Below, one piece after another: positions 34,260 to 41,566 of a stretch of DNA of 64,000 nucleotides. How positions within the stretch are numbered: position 1 is the stretch's first letter; each line of letters opens with the position of its first letter. Made by a program: the position numbers and the translations under genes. Under the pieces are notes generated by a model. It was not told where the DNA came from. It did not search any database and worked only from the letters and a program-made list of their open reading frames with translations. This stretch comes from JADJPO01 sp963828555 (GTDB taxonomy: Bacteria > Actinomycetota > Actinomycetes > Actinomycetales > Kineosporiaceae): assembly GCA_963828555.1 (NCBI GenBank), contig CAWHEL010000004.1, positions 62,001-126,000 on the forward strand, in the 5' to 3' direction.

Positions 34260-35518
34260 TGCGTCACGGCATGGACATGCTGCGTTTCGCCACCGCCGGC
34301 TCGGTGGACGACGGCAAGAGCACACTGATCGGACGGCTGCTGTACGACTCGAAGTCGATCTTCGCCGACCAGTTGGACGCGGTCGAGCAGGCCAGCGCCC
34401 GGATGGGTGACGACTACGTGAACCTGGCGCTGCTCACCGACGGCCTACGGGCCGAGCGGGAGCAGGGGATCACGATCGACGTGGCCTACCGCTACTTCGC
34501 CACGCCGCGGCGCAAGTTCATCATCGCCGACACTCCTGGGCACATCCAGTACACCCGGAACATGGTCACCGGCGCCTCGACGGCCGATCTGGCGATCATC
34601 CTGGTGGACGCCCGCAAGGGGCTGGTCGAGCAGAGCCGACGACATGCGTTCATCGCGACCCTGCTGCGGGTGCCGCACCTGGTGCTGGCGGTGAACAAGA
34701 TGGACCTGGTCGACTACTCCCGCGAGGTGTACGAGGCGATCAACGACGAGTTCGTCAACTTCGCCACCAAGCTCGACGTGCCCGACCTGACCGTGATCCC
34801 GATCTCGGCGCTGAACGGGGACAACATCGTCACCCGGTCCGAGGCGATGCCCTGGTACGACGGGCCATCGCTGCTGCATCACCTGGAACACGTGCACGTC
34901 TCCAGCGACCGCAACCTGATCGATGCCCGGTTCCCGGTGCAGTACGTGATCCGCCCGCAGTCCTCGGCGTTCCCGGACTACCGCGGCTACGCGGGCACGA
35001 TCTCCAGCGGCGTGTTCAAGCCCGGCGACGAGGTCGTCGTCCTGCCCTCGGGGTTCTCCAGCACGATCGCCTCGATCGAGACCATGGACGGGCCGGTCGC
35101 GGAGGCCTTCCCGCCGATGGCGGTCACCATCCGGCTCGCCGACGAGATCGACGTCAGCCGCGGGGACATGATCTGCCGCCCGCACAACAAGCCGATGGTG
35201 ACCCAGGACATCGAGGCGATGGTGTGCTGGATGGGCGAGAAACCGTTGCGGCAGGGGCAGAAGCTCGCGCTCAAGCACACGACCAAGTCGGTGCGCACGA
35301 TGGTCAAGGCGCTGCGTTACTGCCTGGACGTGAACACGTTGCACCGCAACGAAAGCAGCGCCGAACTGAGTCTGAACGAGATCGGCCGGATCCAGCTGCG
35401 CACCACCGGGCCGCTGTTCGCCGACGAGTACCGCCGCAACCGGCACACCGGCGGCTTCGTGCTCATCGACGAGGCCACCAACGTCACCGTCGGCGCCGGA
35501 ATGATCCTCGAAGGCTGA
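34259..35518 (+). CDS. cysN: Sulfate adenylyltransferase subunit 1 (CysN), without APS kinase domain
   Basis: The 419-residue GTPase has the P-loop AGSVDDGKST (13-22), switch II IADTPGHIQYTRNM and NKMD. It drives APS formation by CysD with GTP hydrolysis. Many actinobacterial proteins are CysNC fusions of about 610 residues; this one ends after the third beta-barrel (AGMILEG), and no cysC is in the window. PAPS for sulfation would need an APS kinase elsewhere. Confidence 0.94.
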   Translation: MRHGMDMLRFATAGSVDDGKSTLIGRLLYDSKSIFADQLDAVEQASARMGDDYVNLALLTDGLRAEREQGITIDVAYRYFATPRRKFIIADTPGHIQYTRNMVTGASTADLAIILVDARKGLVEQSRRHAFIATLLRVPHLVLAVNKMDLVDYSREVYEAINDEFVNFATKLDVPDLTVIPISALNGDNIVTRSEAMPWYDGPSLLHHLEHVHVSSDRNLIDARFPVQYVIRPQSSAFPDYRGYAGTISSGVFKPGDEVVVLPSGFSSTIASIETMDGPVAEAFPPMAVTIRLADEIDVSRGDMICRPHNKPMVTQDIEAMVCWMGEKPLRQGQKLALKHTTKSVRTMVKALRYCLDVNTLHRNESSAELSLNEIGRIQLRTTGPLFADEYRRNRHTGGFVLIDEATNVTVGAGMILEG

Positions 35519-35555
35519 CTCCGCTACGACTCAGGTCGAACGGCCGATCCGCCGA

Positions 35556-35575
35556 TCAGGTCTGTAAGGACCTGA
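35556..35575 (+). terminator. Hairpin between cysN and pssD
   Basis: TCAGGTC (35556-35562) pairs perfectly with GACCTGA (35569-35575) around a 6-nt loop in the 75-bp gap. It is a modest stem without a T-run; it may attenuate readthrough from the cys genes. Confidence 0.45.
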
Positions 35576-35593
35576 CGTGGATGGGAGTTCGGC

Positions 35594-36070
35594 GTGGAGG
35601 GGACACAGTCCGGCGAGGCGCTCGACGTGCTTCTGGTGTGTTCCAGCGGTGGGCACCTGGCTCAGTTGACGGCGCTCGAGCCGTGGAGCCGCAACCACCG
35701 GCGGCACTGGGTGTGCTTCGACACCCCGGACGCCGTGAGTATCCTGCGTGACGAGGACGTCACCTGGGCCTACCACCCGACCACGCGCAGCGTGCCGAAC
35801 CTGGCACGCAACGTCGGTCTGGCCTGGCGGGTGCTCAGGCGCCGCCGTCCGGACGTGGTGATCTCCACCGGCGCCGGGGTGGCCGTGCCGTTCTTCGTGG
35901 TGGCCAAGCTGCTGCGGGTGCCGACGGTCTATCTCGAGGTCTACGACCGGATGGACAGCCCGACCCTGACCGGGCGGCTGTGCCGGCCGTTCACCGACGC
36001 GATGCTCGTGCAGTGGGACGAGCAGCGGAATCTGTACCGTGGAGCCGCCGTCGTGGGGTGTGTGCTGTGA
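35594..36070 (+). CDS. PssD/Alg14-like glycosyltransferase subunit (acceptor/membrane half)
   Basis: The 158-residue protein begins LDVLLVCSSGGHLAQLTALEPW, the GGH motif of Alg14/PssD/Cps14F proteins, and contains RRRRPDVVISTGAGVAVPFFVVAKLL and TVYLEVYDRMDSPTLTGRL. Such subunits anchor the catalytic partner (Alg13/PssE) at the membrane and bind the lipid acceptor. The GTG follows GGGAG by 6 nt. It overlaps the next gene by 4 bp, as expected for a two-subunit transferase acting on a polyprenyl-linked sugar. Confidence 0.88.
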   Translation: MEGTQSGEALDVLLVCSSGGHLAQLTALEPWSRNHRRHWVCFDTPDAVSILRDEDVTWAYHPTTRSVPNLARNVGLAWRVLRRRRPDVVISTGAGVAVPFFVVAKLLRVPTVYLEVYDRMDSPTLTGRLCRPFTDAMLVQWDEQRNLYRGAAVVGCVL

Positions 36071-36585
36071 CCCGGCGGATGTTCGTGACCGTGGGCACGG
36101 ATCACCACCCGTTCGACCGGCTGATCACCTGGGCCGAGAACTGGGCGGGCCGGGTGGAGGACTGGGACGTGCAGATCCAGTACGGCCGCAGCCGGGCCCC
36201 GGTGCAGGGTACGGGGTTCGCCTTCTGCAGCCACGACCGGCTGCAGGAGCTGTTCGAGATCAGCGATGTGATCGTCACCCACGGCGGCCCGGCCACGATC
36301 ACCGAGGCGCGACGGCTGGGACACCGGCCGATCGTCGTGCCCCGGGACCCCACCCGCGGTGAGCACGTGGACAACCACCAGCAGCTGTTCTCCCGCCGGC
36401 TGGGAGCGGCCGGCGTCGTCGAGCTGGTGGAGAACGAGGACGACTTCCTGGCCGCGGTCGTGGCCGTCTCCTACCTACCGCGGCAGCGGCGGTCCACTGA
36501 GGACATCCCGCCGGGGGTCTTCAAGGTGGGTGCCGTGGCAGAGCAGCTCGCCTCGCTGCGGCAGCGGAGTTCTCGCAACAGATAG
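36067..36585 (+). CDS. PssE/Alg13-like glycosyltransferase subunit (donor-binding half)
   Basis: The 172-residue protein begins MFVTVGTDHHPFDRLI and has DVIVTHGGPATITEARRLGHRPIVVPRDP, the UDP-sugar-binding H-G-G-x-x-T/S and E-A motif of GT28-type enzymes, followed by EHVDNHQQLFSRRL. Together with the preceding PssD-like subunit it should form a UDP-sugar transferase. Start GTG at 36067 overlaps the preceding TGA (GTGA). The longer frame from 35980 lies inside pssD and is ignored. Confidence 0.88.
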   Translation: MTRRMFVTVGTDHHPFDRLITWAENWAGRVEDWDVQIQYGRSRAPVQGTGFAFCSHDRLQELFEISDVIVTHGGPATITEARRLGHRPIVVPRDPTRGEHVDNHQQLFSRRLGAAGVVELVENEDDFLAAVVAVSYLPRQRRSTEDIPPGVFKVGAVAEQLASLRQRSSRNR

Positions 36586-36633
36586 CGATCGTGCGCCTAC
36601 GTTAAGTGACACTTCGCTGGTAGTCTCGGGGTC

Positions 36634-36990
36634 GTGCGACGCCCATCCCCTCGACTCGGCGAACGATTCGCACGTGCGGTGGACACCGATCCGATCGACC
36701 TCCGCGACATCCGCCGCGCGGCACCTCCTCGCCCGCCCATGGTGCACCAGCCGTTCGCCGGCGGACGGCGTCCCGACCGGACCCCGGCGCAGGTGCGGCT
36801 GACGGTGATCGGTGCACCCATCCCGACCGCGGACATCGGTGATCCGGAGCCTCCTCGCCAACGCTGGACCCCGCGTCAACGCCGCCGGGCGACGGCGATC
36901 GCGCTGACGCTGGTGGCCGCGATCGCTGCGCTGGTCGTCATGCTCGCCGCGGCCAGCATCCTGCGCACCGGCCCCACCTTCGTCGGCTGA
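36634..36990 (+). CDS. Small hypothetical membrane protein
   Basis: The 118-residue protein has an Arg/Pro-rich cytoplasmic part and one C-terminal transmembrane segment (AIALTLVAAIAALVVMLAAASIL, about 88-110). I recognise no family. The GTG is supported by TAGTCT (36621-36626), a -10-like hexamer 7 nt upstream with no Shine-Dalgarno, which fits a leaderless start. A longer minus-strand frame over it looks like a shadow: Arg/Gly/Ala-rich with no features. It is isolated between pssE and a family A repeat. Confidence 0.55.
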   Translation: MRRPSPRLGERFARAVDTDPIDLRDIRRAAPPRPPMVHQPFAGGRRPDRTPAQVRLTVIGAPIPTADIGDPEPPRQRWTPRQRRRATAIALTLVAAIAALVVMLAAASILRTGPTFVG

Positions 36991-37015
36991 AACCAGCAAC
37001 CCGCGAACCCCCGCG

Positions 37016-37099
37016 AACCCTGCTCATGCTCCGCAGGGGTACATGTTCGGAGCTCTGACGGACTCGAAACGTGTACCCCTGCGGAGCATGAGCAGGGTT
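37016..37099. repeat. Inverted repeat, family A copy 4 (84 bp)
   Basis: Arms at 37016-37045 and 37070-37099 (30 nt each) share the core CATGCTCCGCAGGGGTACA and its near-complement. It lies between convergent genes, 25 bp from one stop and 4 bp from the other. Just before it, CCGCGAACCC is tandemly repeated (36999-37020 region). Confidence 0.9.
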
Positions 37100-37103
37100 G
37101 GGG

Positions 37104-37805
37104 TCAGCGGCTCTGGAGGGCGTCGAGGGCGACCGCCATGGCTGCGGCGACCCGCCAGTCCAGCTGCCAGCCGTTGATCGAGGGCACCTCGATCTCGTAG
37201 ACGTCGCGCAGCGCCGGCTTGCGGGTGCTCGACAGCACGACCGACCCGTCGGCCGCGGTGAAGTCGAAGTGGAACATCCAGGGCACCGGGATGTCACCGA
37301 CCAACGGGATCAGCTCCCAGATCCGGCGCAGGACGGCGACCGTCTGGTTGCGTTCCTGGCCCATGCCCTGGAAGCCGTCGGGGGTGCCGATGTGCCAGGT
37401 GGAGCGCAGCAGCGACTTGCCGAAGTCCTTGCGGAACCAGCCGATCGCCGTCCCCTGCGGGTCGGTGACGTCGTAGGTGGCGCCGAGGTCCATCCGGGAG
37501 CGGGCCTTGAAGCCGAACACCGGCCGGGTCTTGGCCTCGTCGGCGTAGAAGGTGACCTGTTCCTTGAACGCCATCCGCTTCTGCTGGGCGAGGGCGATCA
37601 ACCCGGTCTCGTTGCCCGCGGCGTCCACGGCCAGGATCTCGTAGCGGTTGACCATCATGGTCAGCTTCTGACGCACCCGGAACCGCTGCCCGGCGGCCGG
37701 CTGCGCAGCCGCAGGCGGCGGTGCCGGCTGGTAGGGCTGCGTCGGATTGGGCTGGTGCGATGTGGGCTGGGCTGCCGGAGGCTCCGGCTCGTACCCGTAC
37801 GTCAT
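37104..37805 (-). CDS. LURP-one-related / tubby-like scramblase-fold protein with Pro-rich N-terminus
   Basis: The 233-residue protein has a 40-residue Pro/Gln/Ala-rich N-terminus (QPNPTQPYQPAPPPAAA). It is followed by a LURP-one-related/phospholipid-scramblase-like beta-barrel: FRVRQKLTMMVNRYEILAVD, GNETGLIALAQQKRMAFKEQVTFY, VFGFKARSRMDLGATYDVTDP, GTAIGWFRKDFGKSLLRSTW. The C-terminus has WMFHFDFTAADGSVVLSS. The fold may bind lipid or sense membrane; function in bacteria is unknown. ATG follows AAGGGGA by about 6 nt. The Pro-rich tail suggests protein-protein contacts. Confidence 0.75.
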   Translation of the reverse strand: MTYGYEPEPPAAQPTSHQPNPTQPYQPAPPPAAAQPAAGQRFRVRQKLTMMVNRYEILAVDAAGNETGLIALAQQKRMAFKEQVTFYADEAKTRPVFGFKARSRMDLGATYDVTDPQGTAIGWFRKDFGKSLLRSTWHIGTPDGFQGMGQERNQTVAVLRRIWELIPLVGDIPVPWMFHFDFTAADGSVVLSSTRKPALRDVYEIEVPSINGWQLDWRVAAAMAVALDALQSR

Positions 37806-37880
37806 GGTCGTCCCCTTGAGTGGTTGTGCCCTCTCTCGAACAGCTCAACCTACGCCTGTCCCGCCCGCCCGGTTCCCGCT

Positions 37881-37964
37881 CAACCCGCCCATGCTCCGCG
37901 GGGGTACACGAATCGGGCTTTCGCAGTGCCGAAACGTGTACCCCCGCGGAGCATGAACAGGTTG
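37881..37964. repeat. Inverted repeat, family A copy 5 (84 bp)
   Basis: Arms at 37881-37910 and 37935-37964 (30 nt each) with the core CATGCTCCGCGGGGGTACAC; only two or three positions do not pair. The loop AATCGGGCTT matches copy 1 closely. It lies 10 bp beyond the stop of the sulfotransferase gene. Confidence 0.92.
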
Positions 37965-37974
37965 GGGCGGGGGG

Positions 37975-38868
37975 CTAGGACCAGGGGAGGTCGCGGTCCA
38001 GGAGGGTGGCCAGGGCGGCGTTGTGGGGGGAGTAGAAGGCGCGCAGCTCTGCGGCCACCTCGGTGTCCATGGGTTCGGCGGGGCGGTGGTTGTGCCGCTC
38101 GAACGCCGGGATCGGCGTGGGCTCGATGCCCAGGAACCGGGCCATCTCGTCCATCGCCGGTTGCGGCGTCCGGTACATGTCCTCACTGATCATGACCATC
38201 ACCCGCTCGCGCCCCACGGCCTCGAACCAACGCTCCAGCTGCGGCGCGTAGATGCCGCGCTCGCGGTAGGTGTACCAGTCGTGCCGACGGCTGTAGTAGT
38301 ACGGGTCGGCCGTCATCTTCTCCAGCTCGCCAGCCACCCGGGCCGGCTCGGCGGCCAGGGCCTGGGCGAAGGTGAGCGGCTCGACCTCGTTGTCCACCCG
38401 CTCCCAGTAGTGGCTGTAGGCACGCTTGACCGGGTCGCGCAGCAGCACGATGAACCGGGCCTCGGGCAGGTCGCGGGCCACCCGGGCAGGCACCCGGGGG
38501 TCGAACAGGTAGTACGGGCTGGACTCCCCGGTGATCACCCGCCGGCCGAGCCGGCGCTGTGCGGCGTGGCGCGCCGCCACGCTGGGGAAGTGGCCGCGGT
38601 ACCAGTCCAGGCCGCGGTCGTAGTGCCAGTAGAAGTAGTGCGGGCTCTTCAGGTGCTCCCAGCGGGTCACCATCGGCATCACCTGGGGGTGCTGGATCAG
38701 GTACCGCCAGGCGGACGTCGACCCGCCGCGTTTGGTGCCCAGCACCAGGAAGTCCGGCAACGGCCGCCAGGTGGCGGTGAGCGAGCCGTAGCCGCGGATC
38801 GCCCCCTTGGCGGCGCCCTTGGCCTGCGCCGGCACCAGGTTCTTGAGGGACTTCTCCAGCGTCGTCAT
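37975..38868 (-). CDS. PAPS-dependent sulfotransferase
   Basis: The 297-residue protein has the 5'-phosphosulfate-binding loop LGTKRGGSTSAWRYL (about 43-57) and the 3'-phosphate-binding motif LLRDPVKRAYSHYW (142-155), then a C-terminal LGIEPTPIP region. This matches the Sulfotransfer_1 family related to heparan sulfotransferases, which transfers sulfate from PAPS to a carbohydrate. ATG at 38868 overlaps the flippase stop by 4 bp. It is the last gene of the operon reading left from the polymerase, so its acceptor is plausibly the polysaccharide made by that operon. Confidence 0.9.
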   Translation of the reverse strand: MTTLEKSLKNLVPAQAKGAAKGAIRGYGSLTATWRPLPDFLVLGTKRGGSTSAWRYLIQHPQVMPMVTRWEHLKSPHYFYWHYDRGLDWYRGHFPSVAARHAAQRRLGRRVITGESSPYYLFDPRVPARVARDLPEARFIVLLRDPVKRAYSHYWERVDNEVEPLTFAQALAAEPARVAGELEKMTADPYYYSRRHDWYTYRERGIYAPQLERWFEAVGRERVMVMISEDMYRTPQPAMDEMARFLGIEPTPIPAFERHNHRPAEPMDTEVAAELRAFYSPHNAALATLLDRDLPWS

Positions 38869-40532
38869 GCCGACCTTCCTGAGGTGGGGGATAGCGGGGC
38901 GGGGGTTTCGGGGTGGCCCGGCGGGGTGGCAGCCGGCCCCCTCTCGGACCCGCGTGCGGGCCGGCGGACGGCGGCCAGCAGTTCGTCCAGACCGAGCGGA
39001 ACGCGCTGCGCCGCAAGGGCGGCCAGATAGGTAGCCCCGGCCAGCAGGCCGCCGCCGAGCAGGCCGGCGATCGGTGGCACCGAGGAGTCGAGGACGGTCT
39101 CGGTGCCCACCCGCACCGCCACGGCGGGAACGCCGAAGGCCAGCAGCACGGTGAGTGCTGCCCGCACCGCGGGGCCGTCGAAGGAGTGCAGCCCTAGGCC
39201 CACCCGGACCTCGAGCGAACCGAGCACGGCATCGGTGAGCATCGCCGCGGACCAGCCGATCGCCGCGCCCATGATCCCCAGCCGGGGTACCAGGATCAGA
39301 TCGGCGGCCAGCATCACCGCGGTGGCGATGCCGGTGTTCGCCGCGGCCCAGTGGCTGTGATGGGCCATGTTCAGCACGGTGTTGGCGTTGCCGGTCGCGA
39401 CCACCCCGAGCATGGCCAGGCAGAGCAGGGTGAGCGTCGGTGCCGCCTCGGTGAAGTTCGGCCCGAGCATAGCCAGCACCCCGGGGGCGAAGGCGGCCAT
39501 CGCCAGGTAGACCGGCCAGGTCGACAGCACCGCCCAGCGCACGCTGAGTCGGTGGACGTGTTCCGCCTCGACGCGGTCCTTCCGCGCGAAGGCCGCGGCG
39601 AGCAGGGGGCCGACCGACAGCCGCACCGCCTGCAGCGCGAAGGTGCCACTGGTCACGAAACGGCTTGCGGCAGCGTAGATCGCGCCCTTCGAGGCCCCCA
39701 GCAGTGCGGTGACCAGGACGACGTCCGACCAGACGATGAGCACCTCGAACGTCGCCGCCACCGCGCGGGGGGCGGTCGCCGTCCAGAAGGCGCGGGCCGA
39801 GTACGGCCCCAGCAGGACGACGGCGTCTCCGGCCGGGGGCAGCAGCCGGTGCACCTCGCGGACGGCGATCGCGCAGGCGAGCAGAAGCGGTGCGACCCAG
39901 GCGATCAGGGCCGCGGTGGCGATCAGCGACCCTGCGTCGGGCTGCACCGGGCGCCAGACCTGGGCGCCGAGCACCGCCACCGCGATCAGCAGCGGACGTG
40001 CCGCCGGCAGGAAGACCTGCTGGACGGTGGTGAAGGTACGCAACGACCCCATACCCCGGCTGGCGCCGTTCAGCAGCACCATCGACAGCGTGGACACCAC
40101 CAGGAACGGGGCGAGCAGGCGCAGCGCCACGGTCATCGACTCGGCGGTCTCGTGCGGGAACAACAGGTGGGCGAGCGGGCCTGCCGCCAGTGCCAGCGCC
40201 AACGCTGCGGCTCCGGTGGTCGCCAGCACCGGTCGCAGGGCGACGTGCACGGTCGGGCGGAGCAACTCGGGGCGCCCGGCGGCGCGCAGCCCGGACAGGG
40301 CCCGGACCAGTCCGGTGTCGGTGCCCAGCATGAGCACGCTGGTGGCGATGGTGAAGATGGCCACGGCGGTGAAGTACACGCCGGCGTCGTGGGCCGGCAT
40401 CAGGCGGCCGACGGTGACGGTCAGGGCCAGGCCGCCGGCGCCCGCCGTGATCGCGCCGATCAGCCCGAGGGCGCCCTGGCGGGCCGCCGTCCGGGTGACG
40501 GCCGCAGCCGCCTGCGGGGTCTGCGCGCTCAC
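38865..40532 (-). CDS. Wzx-like polysaccharide flippase (MATE/MVF superfamily)
   Basis: The 555-residue protein has about twelve to fourteen hydrophobic helices, starting RQGALGLIGAITAGAGGLALTVTVGRLMPAHDAGVYFTAVAIF, the usual Wzx N-terminus. It ends with an approximately 35-residue Pro/Gly-rich cytoplasmic tail. Flippases of this kind move lipid-linked repeat units across the cytoplasmic membrane. The GTG at 40532 overlaps the GT2 stop (GTGA), and the stop overlaps the sulfotransferase start. It is between GT2 and sulfotransferase in one operon. Confidence 0.88.
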   Translation of the reverse strand: MSAQTPQAAAAVTRTAARQGALGLIGAITAGAGGLALTVTVGRLMPAHDAGVYFTAVAIFTIATSVLMLGTDTGLVRALSGLRAAGRPELLRPTVHVALRPVLATTGAAALALALAAGPLAHLLFPHETAESMTVALRLLAPFLVVSTLSMVLLNGASRGMGSLRTFTTVQQVFLPAARPLLIAVAVLGAQVWRPVQPDAGSLIATAALIAWVAPLLLACAIAVREVHRLLPPAGDAVVLLGPYSARAFWTATAPRAVAATFEVLIVWSDVVLVTALLGASKGAIYAAASRFVTSGTFALQAVRLSVGPLLAAAFARKDRVEAEHVHRLSVRWAVLSTWPVYLAMAAFAPGVLAMLGPNFTEAAPTLTLLCLAMLGVVATGNANTVLNMAHHSHWAAANTGIATAVMLAADLILVPRLGIMGAAIGWSAAMLTDAVLGSLEVRVGLGLHSFDGPAVRAALTVLLAFGVPAVAVRVGTETVLDSSVPPIAGLLGGGLLAGATYLAALAAQRVPLGLDELLAAVRRPARGSERGPAATPPGHPETPAPLSPTSGRSA

Positions 40533-41506
40533 AACCCTCTGCCGCGCCGGTGCAGGTAGCGCTGCACGCCCTCCACGCTGACCACACCGCTGGCGACCAC
40601 AGCCGCCAGGTAGGCGCGCGGCTCGGTGCGGCTCAGCCGCGCCGTGTCCAGGGCGGTGCTCAGCGCCTCCCGTCGCCGGCCCATGGCGGCCAGGGCGATG
40701 GCCTGCTGGCCACGGATCCGGGCCCGCCCACGGGGCACGCTGGCGAACTGCGGGTGCTTCACCAGCAGCGCGTCGAGGCTGTCGTAGATCATCTGCCACT
40801 TGGAGAAGTAGTACGACGACCCGTGCCAGTGCACCCGGACCAGCGGTCGCGGCACCGAGAGCACCGGGCCGACGGCGGCCGCGCGCAGCAGCAGGTCGTA
40901 GTCCTCGGCGTAGCCCCCGGGCAGCTCCTCGTCGACCAGCCCGATCGCGCCGAGCAGGTCTTCCCGGCGGATCAGGAAGGTCGAGGGGTGCAGCTCCATG
41001 ATCCGGCGGGTGATCAGGTCCTCCAGCGTGGTCGGGCGCAGCGGGCCCGGCCGGGCCGTCTCCACGCCGTGGGTGACCACGGCGACCCCGGTGGCGACCA
41101 GGGACGCCGACGGGGTTCGGGTGAGCACCGGGACCTGGGCCGAGAGTTTGGCCGGCAGCCACTCGTCGTCGTCGTCGCAGAAGGCGACCAGGGCGTGCGA
41201 GGCGGCCTGGATGCCGCTGTTGCGCGCCCCCGGCAGGCCCTTGCTGCGGGTGTTGGGCACCTGACGCAGCACCACCGAGGCGGGCAGCTCTGCGGCCATG
41301 GTCTGTTCCAGTGCGGCCGTGTCGTCGGCGGACGGCGTGCCGTCCCGCACCACGACGATCTCGATCGGGCCGAAGTAGTCCTGGGCGGTGACACTGCGGA
41401 TGGCGCGCAGCAGCAGCTTCTCCCGGTCCACGGTGGGGATGATCACGCTGACTGCGGGGGCGTCGTCGGCGCCGGCGCGGGGGGCTGGAGGCAGGGTCGA
41501 GGCCAT
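40529..41506 (-). CDS. Glycosyltransferase family 2
   Basis: The 325-residue protein begins VSVIIPTVDREKLLLRAIRSVTAQ (GT-A fold nucleotide site), has VVRDGTPSAD and GLPGARNSGIQAA, the metal motif FCDDDDEW (about 111-118) and the catalytic EDYDLLLRAA with a later HWHGSSYYFSKW. It should add one sugar to the lipid-linked repeat unit. No membrane segment is seen. It lies 60 bp downstream of the kinase-fold gene, and its stop overlaps the flippase start. Confidence 0.9.
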   Translation of the reverse strand: MASTLPPAPRAGADDAPAVSVIIPTVDREKLLLRAIRSVTAQDYFGPIEIVVVRDGTPSADDTAALEQTMAAELPASVVLRQVPNTRSKGLPGARNSGIQAASHALVAFCDDDDEWLPAKLSAQVPVLTRTPSASLVATGVAVVTHGVETARPGPLRPTTLEDLITRRIMELHPSTFLIRREDLLGAIGLVDEELPGGYAEDYDLLLRAAAVGPVLSVPRPLVRVHWHGSSYYFSKWQMIYDSLDALLVKHPQFASVPRGRARIRGQQAIALAAMGRRREALSTALDTARLSRTEPRAYLAAVVASGVVSVEGVQRYLHRRGRGL

Positions 41507-41566
41507 AGCTGCCCATCGACGTCCGCCGTCGGGTGCTTGAGCCGGCCGGGTGCTCGAGTCGTGGGG

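Noticed and set aside
34259..35518. CysNC fusion
   Set aside because: The frame ends after the CysN barrels at 419 residues, and no APS kinase motif follows.
36475..36999. A minus-strand frame over the small membrane protein
   Set aside because: It overlaps the pssE 3' end and is Arg/Gly/Ala-rich, while the plus-strand frame has a clear transmembrane segment.
19500..38000. Family A repeats as insertion-sequence ends
   Set aside because: No transposase, target duplication or coding content lies between the arms; each copy is a compact hairpin.
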